Part shown: positions 1 through 12,299 of the stretch, piece after piece
Layout: every line of letters begins with the position of its first letter
Position numbering within the stretch: position 1 is the first letter of the stretch
From: Enchytraeus crypticus
Taxonomy: Eukaryota > Annelida > Clitellata > Enchytraeida > Enchytraeidae
Assembly (NCBI GenBank): GCA_905160935.1
Contig: CAJHZI010000533.1
Coordinates: 1,352,501 to 1,416,500, forward strand
Length of the DNA stretch: 64,000 nt
Direction of reading: 5' to 3'
Notes under the pieces: generated by a model
Seen by the model: the letters and a program-made list of their open reading frames with translations, nothing else
Databases searched by the model: none
Told to the model about the DNA's origin: nothing
Program-made: the position numbers and the translations under genes

Positions 1-59
1 TACTGTACTAGTGGTATTTTGCTTAGTACATTGGTGGTGCTAACTAAGGTAGGACCTAT

Positions 60-410
60 TAATGGCTGGTACTGGTATGATACCAGTGGTACTAGATGTT
101 ACAAGAGATACTGATACATTACTGTTGATACCAGTATCAATGATACTAGTGTGCTACTAATAATTCTGGAATGTGTTACAAGATTTACTGATACTTTACT
201 GTTGATACCAATGATACTAGTGTATTACTAACGACTCTTGTATGTTACAAGAGGTACTGACACGTTATTGTTGATACTTGTACCAATGTACTAGTGTATT
301 ACTAGTGACTCTTGTATGTTACAAGAGATACTGATACTTGACTGTTATTACCAGTACCAATGATGCTAGTGTATTAGTAATGACTGTTGTGTGTTACTGG
401 TGCATATTGC
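60..410. repeat. Minisatellite, unit about 70-76 bp, about 4 copies
   Basis: Imperfect tandem copies share the sub-motifs TGTTACAAGA, ACTGATAC, TGTTGATACC and ACTAGTGTATTACTA. Units differ by substitutions and short indels. No coding sequence is seen here; the array lies downstream of gene A, which is read on the minus strand. Confidence 0.75.
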
Positions 411-869
411 TAGTGTTACAAGTATGTTGACTTAAATAATTAAGTCAACAATTACTTAATTGTTTATTTGCTTATACGTTGTGGTGTATTATGTTTGACT
501 ATTGAACAGGTGATGTTGTGTTAGGAGGTTGTCAAGAACTATTAGCTGCACAATGCACATTCGTCATATTACTTCACCCAATTATAGAAGCCGTAGAATT
601 TCTGTCAATAGTATCTTATGTATTCCTACTGCAATAAAATATTCCTCTGTAGCATCGCTTCCCCGCTCTATTTAATATGTTCCTATTGTAAAACTGTAGT
701 TTGTAATATTTCCCTGTAATAAGAAATGTTTCTTTGAAAACTGTCTACGTTATTGTCATCTCTGTAAGTTAGTGCTTACTTTAAGATTCGTTCTGAATTA
801 TACGAATTCAGAAGTTATATTCTAGATTAAAGCTAAAGCCTGCTATATAACGTTTGTTTTCAGTCTCGA

Positions 870-985
870 AAGCATTCTAGTAATGGGGCAAACACAGGAT
901 TTGAACCCTTCAACTACTAATCTACTAGTGATCTGCAAGTGGTCATTTGAGCACCTAACCAATCATGCTACTGACTGATGTATTT
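870..985 (-). repeat. Degenerate tRNA-derived SINE fragment
   Basis: Read on the minus strand, a tRNA-like stretch ends in a B-box-like GGGTTCAAATCC. The sequence resembles the tRNA-headed SINEs elsewhere in the window but is diverged and not full length. Confidence 0.45.
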
Positions 986-1450
986 TTGTTTGCTAAACTT
1001 ACGGTATTCGCACTGAAATTATTTACTTACATTCAGCTTATAAAAATACATAATGTATACTAAATTTCGCTATATTTTACAAGCTAAATGTAGGTAAATA
1101 ATTTCCTAACAAACTAAGTCAAAATCACAAGCCAAACCGTGATGAGCAGTTCATCATGTTTATACTAAAAATATAAATTTATAATGTGTTATCGTTTGTA
1201 CGAGAAATTATATCCACACAACTATTACACAGTCAACTACAACAGTTACGCAAGAAATGAAATAAATTTGTATCTGTGTATACTGCCAATCAACGACGTT
1301 GAATTGTAATTAATTGATTGTAGGAAATTTGAGCCCTGTACTTAATAAAAGTACTGATTTGCAGTTAGGCACCCGCTCTCCACATGCTACACACAGGCTC
1401 GGGTTGTTACAGTTAGATACTCTGTCAAGTCATCGTGCATCAATCTAATC

Positions 1451-1806
1451 CAGTGCTTCTCAACGCACGGGCCAAAAGTGGCCCGCCATCACTTATAAAG
1501 TGGCCCTTATTCATTATCCTGCGTTGAAACACGGCCGTTGAATTGGAAATTATAAGAATATAAGGTAGCAAGTTGGAAAATGCTGTTGTAGCTGTAGTGT
1601 AACTGTAACGTTTATATACATTGAATAGTTTTATGAAGGCCTATACACATACGCAAAACGGACATATAATTTAATTAAAAACTTCTGGCAACGCTGTTTG
1701 GCAGTTTTTTAGTCAAACCTTCGGCTTGAACTTGTTTTATAGCAGCTCTTGAGACTCCATTGGCTAAAAACTTAGGCCCTGGGTCATAAAAGGTTGAGAA
1801 GCACTG
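1451..1806. mobile_element. Non-autonomous hAT-like MITE
   Basis: The 356-bp element has 14-bp terminal inverted repeats, CAGTGCTTCTCAAC at the left and GTTGAGAAGCACTG at the right. The direct repeat CAATCTAATC flanks both sides (1441-1450 and 1810-1819), with 3 extra bases on the right. The interior has no open frame and carries GGCCC-rich motifs next to both ends. CAGTG(G/C)TTCTCAAC termini are typical of hAT-type MITEs; the hAT call is from termini only. Confidence 0.65.
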
Positions 1807-2305
1807 CTCCAATCTAATCGAATTCATACCCTATATGTCGAACATCTGAAGAGCATTTAAGTCACCTAATATTTTATTTTTATGTTCTATCAAATGCCCA
1901 TTTCAAAACACATACTCCTACTTGATCAAAGTTAATTAATACAAAAGGTAAAGCTGTTACCAGACAGTAGTAGTCGTCATTAGCTTGAAAAATACTCTTT
2001 ATGAGGAGGTTCCTCATTTTCATCCTCATATTCTCCTAAATGATCTCTAGCGACGCCTGCAGAATAAATTTGTTTTAGTTGGCAATGAAGTAAGCACAAT
2101 ACTACAATATTGGTAAACAACTATCCACAACTAAATCACATATAGCTAACAGGCAATATGTTAGCAATGTGTGGTTTATATGACCGATATATATGAATAC
2201 ATAGACCGATGATTAACGGTCGTACCTAGCCTGACACAGTGTCAGTTGCCTATGACAGGTTGCACACGTGAACTACTGAAAACCAATGGTTTGCAGGATA
2301 AAGAC

Positions 2306-5300
2306 TCAGGCCGCAAAGTTGTCACTAAATCCGACTTTAGTGTTTTTCGGCAGAATAATTCCCTGAGCGGCGAGCTTGGCTCTAAGCCTGAACCTGCGCA
2401 CGTTCAGCCTATTCCTCTCCCGTTTAAGTAAAAGTCTCTCCTCGTCATTCGCTGGATTATCAAGCCTGGAGCTACGATTAACCCGACACTTCTCCGTGCC
2501 GGTGTTCTGGTAACTTGCGCCGCCTGGTGAATATACAGAAATGTTGTAGCTGGGCCCATTGATGAGCTGAGGTGGGATGCCTGAATGCTGAGAGAAGTTA
2601 TCGGTAGAGAACGACTCTGAGTACACGTCGTTACAGTGAGCCCAGGAGCTTAAGCTAGGACGGGTTGATTTTAACCTATCAGGTTGTCTTCCAGTCGTCG
2701 ATGTGCGGTAATTCTAAAGAACAATCAAGCAATCGATCAATCAATCAATGGACACCTCAACTAGTGAGAGGACTGGTTAAAGCTAAAACAAGCTATTGTT
2801 AACGTCAGTTTCCTCACTGGAAAGTGATGCTAGTGACGGTCGAGCCCAGGATTTGAACCCCGCATATACTGATTCGCGGTCGAGTATATCTTACCGACTT
2901 CGCCACTGTCTTCAGCCAGTGGCAAAGTAGGTTAGTTGCAGTGGCCAGTTAGGTTAGGACTGAGGAGTAAGTAGGTGCAGTGTTCAATTCTTTGGATATT
3001 ATGACACAAAGTTAAATGAGGCCTTGGCTTTATATACATTTAGTACACAATAAGTAAATCTCAACAAGTTGAGCTTTACTCAACAGCAAATATGTGACAA
3101 GTAAAAAACACAATACACTCACTGATTACTCAGTAATAAATTATAACCAGTCTACAAATTAATAAATCTCGCAATTGATACATGTAAGTTTACCATAAAT
3201 GATCTTATATATTCAAAGTATGAAGCACGACTTTTATTAATTTATATATACATGTACGGTATATATAATTCGAGTGAGGAAACTGACGTTAACATTAGCT
3301 TTTTCAGCCTTTAACCAGTAAAATTGATAGTCATGAATGCCATAGAGATGCATCTAGCAGTAAAAAACTTTGCCTTGACCAAGTTTTGTCCTTACTGCAG
3401 GAGCAGAATCAACAGAATGGTAACAAGGATTTCAAAGAAGCAGAGGAAGGCAATGGAAAACATCAACAGATGCTATATACTTAAAAAACGTTAAAGAATA
3501 GGTCAGGTTACAGCATAAGGTAACTTAAAAGGCATCGAAAAGCGTGAAAAGCAGCTTGTGAGTAAGAACATGTATCTTAGACCAACCGCTTGACAGAACA
3601 CTAGTAGTAGTAGCTTATTTTTAAAAAAATCTTCAAACACCAACAAACAATTGTGAAAGCAAACAAATCAACAGAGAAAGACAGAGAGAAAGTAAATGTT
3701 GGGTTAAAGCTTGCAAATACGTTTGGTTAAAGCATAGGTTAGGTAACAGCATAGTTTAGTTTAAAGCATAGGTTAGGTCAAAGCGTAGATAGGTTTGGCT
3801 AAAATATAGGTTAGGTGAGATTATAGGACAGGTAAAAGCAAAGGTTACATTACAGTACAGATAGATTAGATTAAAGCAAAGCCCTAGCGAATGCATCAAC
3901 AGGCTGATCGCAGATTAAATGGATATGTAGTCATACGCTGGACCTTGCCTTTTCCCGATCATTACAGTAAAATTTAATCTATCAAGAACCTACAGAATCT
4001 AACCTGTGTGGAATTCAAGCTGTGGGGCCTCTCAAGGGCTTGAGCACCCATCTCACACCCTCCCATCGAAGCACCCCTGCCTCTCTTCCTGCTACACCCT
4101 CCACCGCTCTCTACCCCCGTGTACTCCAAGCACCCTGACATGTCAAACTGCGTCGGATCGATTTCATTAGAATCTCCATAATCATTAGCAGCTGCGTAAT
4201 CATCGTCCACGCAGTAGATGTCTAAGTCGTCGTCAACTGGTTCCAGCTTCACGCTACCATCAGGCGTGAATGAGGCGTGCTGCTTTGTATGCAGCTCACT
4301 AGAGCTCCAGTCACCTAACGACTGCTGACCTGAGCGTGGCTCAATCGAGTGCCAGTCCTTGCCATCGTAGTCTTCACCAAACTGTTTCTCGCCAGGTGGC
4401 TGATCGACAGACTGCGACTCATCTGAGCGCAGTGGTATGGTGGACTGGGCAGCGGTGGAGCAGTGGCCACTCGAGCTAGCGCAGCTGAGCTCGTTTAACA
4501 GCTGCTCATTGATTGGCTGATCACTGGAGTGCTGGTCGTCTAGAGGAGGTGGAAAGCTTGAGGTAGGCTTCTGCAGATCACTGGAGATCTTATCCCTAGA
4601 AGATTGTTTGCTTAGTTCCTTGATATGACTGCCTCTCAAAGAACCTGAAGCAGCTTTGTTGGAAGAATCGCCATCTTTGATGTCACTCAGACTACTCTTA
4701 ACACAATGAACATCGTCATCATCTGCACACAAAAGAATAATAATAGTAATAATAATAATACAGATTTAACGTCCGTTTCCTCATCCAAGGATGATGTCAG
4801 GGACGTCCCCACAGCACACATCACTACAGATCCAATTCAACCAGACCTATCTGTATGAACTGTGCTTAAGAGAAGTAAGGTCCTAAACGAAAATAATTAT
4901 ACAACAGTGATAATGATACTCTATCATATGCCATATCAACAGCAGGTCCATGGCATTAATTCTTTTCAAAACGCTTTAATCAAGCTCTGCACGTCAGTAA
5001 GTTGATAGCATCACAGAGGTTTCTTCCTTCATATAAATGATGCCTTAGGTCCATACATGAAACCATAGCAGTGATGTCACATAAAATGATGCCTTAGGTC
5101 CATACATGAACCATAGCAGTGATGTCACACAAAATGATGCCTTAGGTCCATACATGAAACCATAGCAAGTGATGTCACACAAAATGAGGCCCTATTACAT
5201 ATGAACTGATTCTTTACCACACAAAACATAAAGAGTAAACGTAAAGTTAAGTTTTATCAATTCCTCATAAAATGAAGCTTTTCTTACAAAGGAATGTCTA

Positions 5301-6977
5301 GAACTTAATATTTGTCATTTTGTTGCTTGAAACATGTTTTCAGTACGAGATTATTGGATGATAGACATCGCTTAGGTATCAACCAACCTGGTCTAATATA
5401 AAACAATATCACTAGTATTCCAGATAATTCTTGCACAAAATTGTATGCACCAATGTTAGGACATTGTAGGCAGCAGATTGATAAGAAAAGTGCAACTGAT
5501 CAAAGTCCCAGAAAGGCAGTTTCTAATATTACTATTAGTGGCATGCAGAATCAGGCATTATATAAACGTTACTACAAGCGATTACACATCTACTAAAAAA
5601 ACTTCTGTTAAGAGTTTTAGCTTCCATGTCGATCTCTATTTGGGCTCGACACGAAGGGTTCTAAACAGGAAATGGAACATTAAGGTCGGCTATCCATCAG
5701 TCTGACACGACAAGTGTACACGACAAAGTTTTATTCACCCCTCGGAAGATTAAACCCTACCATCCCTACGTAGTCTCGAACTTGCTGCCTCTCGCTCAAG
5801 CGGCAAGCTCTTTACCACTGCACCACAAGGGGTTCCTACATATCTACAAAATCAAAGATTTAATATCTTAAAGGAAAACAAAATACCACTGCATAGGGAT
5901 AACTAGTATATAATAGTAGAAGGGTGACAAAATACTTAAATTTAAATTATTATGAATAAAGTGAGACAAATGTCAATACCTTCATTCAGAGAAACATCTC
6001 GTTCAGTTAGAGCTCCATGCATTTCATTCTTCTCACAATCATCCTTCTTCCTGCACTCGCTGTCAGCGCTGTTAGTTAGACACTCGGCTATGTGGATTAT
6101 ACACATCTCCTCCTGGTCCAGAGTTATGCCTATAACACCTTCAATCTGCATAAATAACGTTAAAAGTAATTAGTATATATGTACATCATCAATGATATTT
6201 TCAATGGCAAGTTCTCATTTGGAATTTGGTCAGAGAATAAGATAATACAAGTATTATTAGGTCAGAGTTTAAGATAATACAAGTATTATAAGGTCAATGT
6301 ATAAGATAAAACAAGTATTATAAGATACTAACTTGTATAAACATGTATTGACATGTTTATACAAGTAAGAGCATTTTGAAGGTGTAGAACTGTGAATATC
6401 AAATCTTAGATTTTAGTCTTGAATATCCAAGTAACCCTTGTCTTCAGCTCATGTTGATGCCATGAACCTGCGACCACCTAAAAACAGCTTAGTATAAATT
6501 TTGTTACAAAATTTGACTTCAGGTGCCCTAATTTCAATGGAGAGTATTTTTCACTATTTTAGTGTGGAAATTGATCTAGTGACGAACATTTGCCCATTAA
6601 TACAGTAAAATTAATTTACAATATATCATCTGTATTAATTAAAGTTGTACAATTAATAATATTATTTTAATAAAGCAATTTTAATATTAATTTATAAAGT
6701 ACTAATTAAATACTTAAGTGTAAACCTTCGTATTAATTATGCATTTAATAATGTCATAAATAAATGTAACGCTTAACAGTTAATATAAAATTAACTGTTA
6801 AGCGTTACAATTTCCCAAGGTCAGGGACATCAAATGACACGAAATCAACTAAATGAAAAATATATGTTCACCCACCTTCATTTCACAATCATACTGAAGA
6901 GTGTTGAGGCATAGCAATTTTACTGTTTCACTAATAACATTATGAATTCTCTTTCTCGTCAACTTTTTATTATCCAT
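2306..6977 (-). CDS. Gene A: nuclear protein with N-terminal 'LLC...GIT(L/I)D...IIHI' module and C-terminal bZIP-like basic region
   Basis: Four coding exons on the minus strand join in frame: 6977-6876, 6145-5980, 4722-4004 and 2713-2306, giving 464 aa and a TGA stop. The ATG directly follows an acceptor (TTATAATTTCAG), so a 5'UTR exon lies upstream. Residues 1-60 form a compact module with the strings VKLLCLN, GVIGITLDQ and IIHI. The middle is acidic and Ser/Gln-rich and contains GSVKLEP, a psi-K-x-E SUMO-type site, and the basic string RKRGRG. The last exon has ERLLLKRERNRLNVRRFRLR, in which N-x7-R fits a bZIP basic region, but no leucine zipper follows before the stop. Gene B at 18 kb is a paralogue with the same module. 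A role in transcription or chromatin is inferred; I do not recognise the family. Exon joins rest on splice signals and phase only. Confidence 0.8.
2779..2940 (-). repeat. tRNA-derived SINE (family T)
   Basis: On the minus strand it reads AGTGGCGAAGTCGGTAAGAT (A-box side), then GGGGTTCAAATCCTGGGCTC (B box) and GTGAGGAAACTGACGTTAAC. Other copies lie at 32478-32630, 41775-41935, 43074-43195 and 46045-46185, and a 3' fragment at 3270-3315. This copy lies in the last intron of gene A. Confidence 0.8.
3270..3315 (+). repeat. 3' fragment of SINE family T
   Basis: The string CGAGTGAGGAAACTGACGTT matches the body downstream of the B box in the full copies. The tRNA-like head is missing. Confidence 0.55.
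4756..4860. repeat. Dispersed repeat fragment (copy also at 50190-50285)
   Basis: The string GATGTCAGGGACGTCCCCAC with flanks is shared with 50190-50285. In this copy it lies just inside an intron of gene A, next to a (AAT)n tract. The family is not identified. Confidence 0.5.
5035..5190. repeat. Minisatellite, unit about 48 bp, about 3 copies
   Basis: Tandem copies of a unit containing GCCTTAGGTCCATACATGAA and AGTGATGTCACA lie in an intron of gene A. Confidence 0.8.
5745..5835 (-). repeat. tRNA-like SINE head fragment
   Basis: On the minus strand, TGGTGCAGTGGTAAAGAGCT (A-box-like) is followed about 35 bases later by AGTTCGAGACT (B-box-like). The acceptor stem is not closed, so this is a repeat rather than a working tRNA gene. 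Confidence 0.5.
6766..6808. repeat. Perfect 19-bp inverted repeat (hairpin)
   Basis: GTAACGCTTAACAGTTAAT and its exact reverse complement are separated by ATAAA. It lies in the first coding intron of gene A. Confidence 0.85.
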
Positions 6978-6994
6978 CTGAAATTATAAAACAC

Positions 6995-6997
<3 letters not shown>

Positions 6998-7071
<74 letters not shown>

Positions 7072-7074
7072 TAC

Positions 7075-7105
<31 letters not shown>
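6998..7105. repeat. (TA)n microsatellite
   Basis: A nearly pure TA run of about 65 bp with a short CA/TA interruption, immediately upstream of the first coding exon of gene A, so inside its presumed 5'UTR intron. Other (TA)n tracts of 30 bp or more lie near 16735, 22885, 29030, 43715, 45695, 45768, 51465, 51615, 52500, 52950, 53680, 54980, 63138 and 63225. Confidence 0.95.
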
Positions 7106-7149
7106 ACCATTACATAACGATTTTTTATAAAAATCGTCTTTTTCCTGGT

Positions 7150-7900
7150 TTGGCATTAATGGAATAGTTCTTGACTGGTTCTCCTCCTATTTAGTGGATC
7201 ATTCTTTTAGCCTGAAAGTGAAGGAGCTTTGTCTTACCACCTAAAGCATGATGCACTTCAATGCTCCATTCTTGGTATCCTCTTCAATCTCTATACCACA
7301 CTTTAAAGCTCTGTAATCTCTTCTCATTCCCTTGATCAAGAACTATAATTATGCCGATAACTCTCAAATGTACACTTGTTTCACCCCCAACTGCTATTCT
7401 GATGCTTAAGCCCTCCCATAGCAGCAATCTTTTAAGTCTATATCATCTTGGGTGGCTGCCAATATCTTAGCACTTACTCAATCTCAGACTGGATTCTTGT
7501 TGATTGGGACACCTTAGCAGCTTCTAAAGCTGAATGTTAAAACTCTTTCGTTGTCTTCGGGTATTAGAATATCACCCGTTTCTTCAGTTAGGAATTTCGG
7601 TATTATCCTTGATAAACACCTAACGTTCCATGAACACATAACAAACTTAACAAGGATGTTTCTTCCTTTTCTATGATCTTCGTCAAATACGTCCAAATTT
7701 GTCAAATGAGATTATGCTATAATTGGCGCAGTTCTTGTGCAAGACAGGTTGGACTACTTAAAGTCCCTGTTTTAATCTTCTTGGCTGCAAGATTAATCGG
7801 TTGCAGTTTGTTCAGAATCTTACTCGAGCAACTTTTTTAGTTCCGAATACTTACACCTATTTTTAAGTCTTTGCACTATTTAAAGACTAAAAACGTACAA
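7150..7900 (+). mobile_element. L2-like LINE reverse-transcriptase fragment, decayed
   Basis: Translating the plus strand across several frames gives L2-clade strings in order: LDWFSSYLVDHSFSLKV, YADNSQMYT, GFLLIGTP, RNFGIILDKHLTFHEHI and QDRLDYLKSL. The RT active-site motif reads YADN instead of YADD. Many stops and frame changes show an old, dead copy, truncated at both ends. Confidence 0.75.
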
Positions 7901-8109
7901 TTTATAAGAGGACTTGGTGAACCTATCAGTCCATCACCAGCCTTGGAAAAGTAGTACATCTCACTCGGCTAAAGTGATGCAGCTTTCTGTTACTAAATTT
8001 TCTAAATTAATTACTCTTGTGAAATCTAGCTTACCATACTGCTCTATCTAATTGTTTTTTTCAGCATGCTCCAACGCAGATCTGAAATTCTTCTCCATCA
8101 TAATAATAA

Positions 8110-8375
8110 TAATAATAATAACACACATTACAGTGAACCGATCAACTACGTTGATATCTATCACCTTTAATAAAACATGTTAAATCCATTAGGCAATTTT
8201 GTCCATTATCCGTGTAGCCAGTCCAGTGAATGTCCGAGATTTTACTCTCAGATCAAAGCAGGCAGGATTCAAACCCACCAGAGTTCAGTTCAGCTCAGGA
8301 TCTGTCATTTAAAACTTCAGGACGTTATCTACACCTCTAACCATTGCGCTATTGAGACATCCACTCCTTTCAATT
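8110..8375 (-). repeat. tRNA-derived SINE (family C), copy 1
   Basis: The reverse complement matches 17590-17770: both carry a tRNA-like head, then GTAAAATCT(C/G)(A/G)GACATTCACTGGACTG and a tail near GTGATAGATATCAACGTAGTT. The match places both copies in one SINE family. Confidence 0.65.
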
Positions 8376-8379
8376 CATC

Positions 8380-9310
8380 ATTTCAATCACATCGATCTTT
8401 ACTGTCTTATGAGCATCTCCACAGGCAGCTGAAGATTTGCCTTTTTGAACTCTTTTTCCATCTAGTGCTCATGAGTTACGACCAGCAAGTAAACCTCCTT
8501 TAATTCACTTAATCTTGGGACTGCTTTTCTGGATTTTAATATTTACACTGCTTTGGACCTTCTTTGCTCACAGGCTTGGAATTGTCTCAATAGTGCTCAA
8601 TGTTGTCATGGACGACAGTAGCATTCTAATCGGTATGCTATGTTACATATATTTATATAGTACAAACACAATTTAGAGGTCTTGTTTCCAAATATTTAGA
8701 TTTATGTCTTGTCCATTTAATTTACCCCACTTTTCTTCTATAACCTTTCTCAATCTCTAAACACAATTCAGATAGGGGTTTAAGATCCGATTCATCGTCG
8801 GATGATGATATCAGGCACAATTACAGCTACCAGTAGAATTTACATCTTACTTTCATCACCGTTTAGCAAACTCTCTATTTATTTACAAATAAACAAGCAT
8901 TAACTAGAGAGTAGGGTCCTGACTCCTGTGGATTAGGTTTACATCGATTTTATATTCATTAATACGGAAGAGAATTATGTGCTAATTATTATCGAAATAA
9001 TATTTTACATTAATTAAATGTCACTACTTCAAATTCAGGAGTCCGTTATTCCTTTAATTCAAACCAGTAACTAATTTGGTGGATGAGCTCCCTTGGATCT
9101 GTAGCTGGTTGAATGATTCTCTGACCCCATTGGGTTACCACCTTCGGTATTTTTACAATAGACAAAAATGCAAATATATATGATAGTTTAAACTAAAAGA
9201 TGGCTTATATACTTAATTAATGCTAAAATACACTGCAAATATTCTAGAATAGATTTAGCCTCTTTCATAATACTAAGTATTAAACTCAAATTTTAAAAAA
9301 CGTTATCAAT
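8380..9310. other. Intergenic stretch with no recognised gene
   Basis: AT-rich sequence between SINE family C and the LINE nest. A GTCGGATGATGATATCAGGCAC motif near 8800 resembles other diverged repeat bodies in the window. I see no supported gene. Confidence 0.4.
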
Positions 9311-9315
9311 TTGAT

Positions 9316-9750
9316 TTGAGCAATACCATATCTTCGGGTTTTTTATGCCATGGTAGCAGTCATTTAAAGATTAAAAGATTAGATATTTATCTAATAAACT
9401 GTATTTATCTAATAAACTGCCCAAATGTAATACTTGAAATAATAGCAGAGATATTCAATAACATTGCAGAAGGAAAAGAAAGTTTAGAAGAAATAACGGA
9501 GGGAATACTGATTCCTTTTGCAGAAGCCAGGTAAACCAAAGGGGAAAGTAGAAAATCTAAGACCAATAATTCTATTAAATACTCTAAGGAAAATATTATG
9601 TATAATAATGTTCAACAGAATATATAATAAAATAGACAATCAAATTCCATTAAGTCAGGCCGCATATAGAAGAGGGAGAAGCACCACAGAAAATGTATGA
9701 TCACTGAAACTAACAATAGAAAAAGCAATAATAAATCAAAATGTTAATTC
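9316..9750 (+). mobile_element. Outer LINE, left part (RT fingers), split by an inserted LINE
   Basis: In broken frames it encodes ILEIIAEIFNNIAEGKE, VENLRPIILLNTLRKILC and PLSQAAYRRGRSTTENV, the RT segment before motif A. The sequence stops at AAAATGTTAAT (near 9751), where an unrelated CR1-type LINE begins. It resumes at 16050 with motif A, so both parts belong to one element. Confidence 0.75.
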
Positions 9751-9796
9751 GCTTGGAACTGGGAATAAGGAGTCGCTTGGTTATGAATGCGGGCAG

Positions 9797-12267
9797 TGTG
9801 TGCAGGAGAAAATACTACAACAGCTTGAGGAGCAGGTAAAAATGACTGGAGTGAAGGAAGTAAAGGAAGAGATTAAGGAACTAACAAAGAATGTGGTTGA
9901 GTGTTTAATAATAATAATAACAACAATTAGAGTGCTACAGTCATCTATGACAACATCGAGCACTATTGAGACAAAATCAAGCCGGCGAGCAAAAAAAGAA
10001 GGTCCAAAAACGATGCAAATTCCAAAATCCAGAAATTCAGTCCAAAGTAAAGGGAGTTAAAGAAAAGGTGGTTTGGGCGCAAAAACAAAAAAAGGGTGGT
10101 TTGGCTCTGAAGCAAGCTTTGGCTGGACTGGAGACAACTTCAGTAGCTCTGACTGAATTGAAAGAGGCTTTGGGTGATGTGAAGGAGATAAGGGATGGAT
10201 TGGAGGAGATTGGACATTTAAAGATTAGATTAATGGAATTGGAGAAGTCAAAGAACGTTTCTAAAGAGGTTGTTGAATTAAGAAACTTAAGAGGGCTATA
10301 GAGAAAGACTCAAGGAGGCTAAGAAGGAAGTGGAAGATCTGTCTGGAATTAAGAGGGGTTTAGACAACAATGCGAAAATTGTTGGGGGTCTACAGAAAGA
10401 TGTTGCAAAGGTAGAAGAATGGAGGATGATAGTAAGCAAAAATTCTAAACAGGTAAAGCTAGTATCAGAGCAACTCGATATGGAGCAAAGGAAGCTGAAT
10501 GCAATTGTACATGGCGTTAAAGAAAGCTTAACGGGAGACAATGAGGAAAGTGATAGGGAGAAGCTTAATAATATTTTTAGTAAAGGGCTCAACATGAAGA
10601 CCAAGCATGTCTTAAAGGTATCTAGGATAGGCAAGTTGAATGAGGATAACGAGAGGCCTAGGCTTATTAAGCTTGAACTAAGCTCAGTTGAAGGAAGAGG
10701 TTCTAAAGAGAGCTAAGCAACTCTGAGAATCTGAGGACTACAAGAAGATTTTCATAGTGCCTGACCTCACTAAGAAACAACAGTTATTGGACAAGGAACT
10801 TAGGGATAAGCAGGGTTGGGTTTTTGCTAGGACACTGGCAAAAACCGGTAAAAACCATGTCAAAAACTGGCAAAAACCGGCAAAAACTGGCAAAAACCGT
10901 CTAAAACACCAAGACCGGAATAGAAATATTTTATGCTTGTAAATGTATTATATCGTTTACAACATAAACTTTAGAAGTTAAATTTGATGTTAGAAATGTT
11001 AACAAACAATTTAATATCTATTTGCCACTCACATTAAATGTTGAAAAAACTACTTGTTTAGAACTTGCTTCACTGTATTTGAAATTCTAGGTTACCGTAA
11101 CTTAACTAGCTTGTTAACACAAAATTACTGCTAATTACATTAATTATAGAACAGCTTAGGCACTTAACAGATTTTTTTATTTGCAGTTCTTTGATTTTCA
11201 TCAGTTATTTGTACTATATTTTTATTAGTCTCTGTTGAATAATTGCTCGATGTGGTTGCAAACTCTCTGTATTCAAAAGTGAAAACCATTCATGACAAGT
11301 ATCTGCTAAACTAGCGTTGTCGCTTTGTAAACTATCGTGAGTTGCAGCAACTGGTCGAAGCCTTGATATCAAGACCTAAGTTTGTCAGTAAAGGTTGAAA
11401 TCATTGACTAGGTGACAAATTCTTGGTTCAATTTCTTATTCATGCTCTTCTGCAATACTGATATAAGAAATTGTGAAGAAATGTATCAATACATGTCAGC
11501 TGACTATTCCATCTGGTGTTACCATACCAGGTAGCTGAGGCTTCACTGAAAGTGGATACTCTTTTAGCCATGCACTAGGGGCTTGATGGTTCCTGAAATA
11601 TTTTTGCACTTCAATGATCTGCTTCAATATGGCAGCTAGTGTGAGTGCCTGTTCAAGCAAATTCAGTGTATGTGCCGCACAGCCATACGCAATTAATCCC
11701 TGATCTTCTTCTTTTTAAAGTCGTCTAATTTTAACCATATTCTTAGCATAATCTGTGACAACATTTTTTACATTAGATCCAATTTTAGCCTTTAATTTTA
11801 GCTAGTTAAATATTTTTTAATGTCACCACTGACCACTGTGTGCTACTTTTTGTAATCTAGTTTTTAAAGTTTATTACTTTATGCCTCAGGGATTTGCATT
11901 TGTTAAAGGGTGTTACACTACTATTTTTTCACATGTGCTGGCAGAAACTTGATAACTCTGTGTGTGACCAATAAATGGGACTGCAATATAATGTAATTGT
12001 TACTATTTTTATGTTTTAGACAAGAAAGACTTTTGCCAGGAAGGTTTTTGCCGCTTAGACGGTTTTTGCCAGTTTTTGCCATGGCAAAATTGGTTTTTGC
12101 CGGGACGGTTTTTTCCACTTAGTGGCAAAACTGGCCAACCCTGGGGATAAGGTTAAAGAATTTAGGTAGGAAGGAACAAAAAATGTGGTAATTAGCAAAG
12201 GAAAATTAGTAAAAAACGTAGATGGAAAACAGGTAGTGCTATACATTCCGAGTATAGAGAAGAAATA
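9797..12267 (+). pseudogene. CR1-type LINE ORF1 (coiled coil and RNA-binding-like domain), split by hAT
   Basis: Pieces in shifting frames encode a long Lys/Glu/Leu-rich coiled coil (strings EEQVKMTGVKEVKEEIKEL and EEIGHLKIRLMELEK), then a segment typical of LINE ORF1 proteins: MEQRKLNAIVHGVKES, DREKLNNIF, VLKVSRIG, RPRLIKLEL, YKKIFIVPDLTKKQ. The frame is cut by the hAT element inside the codons for LRDK and continues after it as DKVKEF and NVVISKGKLVKNVDGK. Frame changes occur near 10060 and 10300. Confidence 0.7.
10811..12143 (-). mobile_element. hAT-superfamily DNA transposon, decayed, inside LINE ORF1
   Basis: The ends are CAGGGTTGG and CCAACCCTG, flanked by a perfect 8-bp duplication GGGATAAG (10803-10810 and 12144-12151), diagnostic of hAT. 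Both subterminal regions hold repeated GGCAAAAACC-type motifs in opposite orientation. On the minus strand a decayed transposase is visible: NVVTDYAKNMVKIRRL, then after an in-frame stop GLIAYGCAAHTLNLLEQAL, IIEVQKYFRNHQAPS, and further down IKRLRPVAATHDSLQSDNAS and CHEWFSLLNTES. At 1,333 bp it lacks most of a full transposase. Confidence 0.9.
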
Positions 12268-12299
12268 GACAAATACATATGTATTAGTCAAAGTAGATT

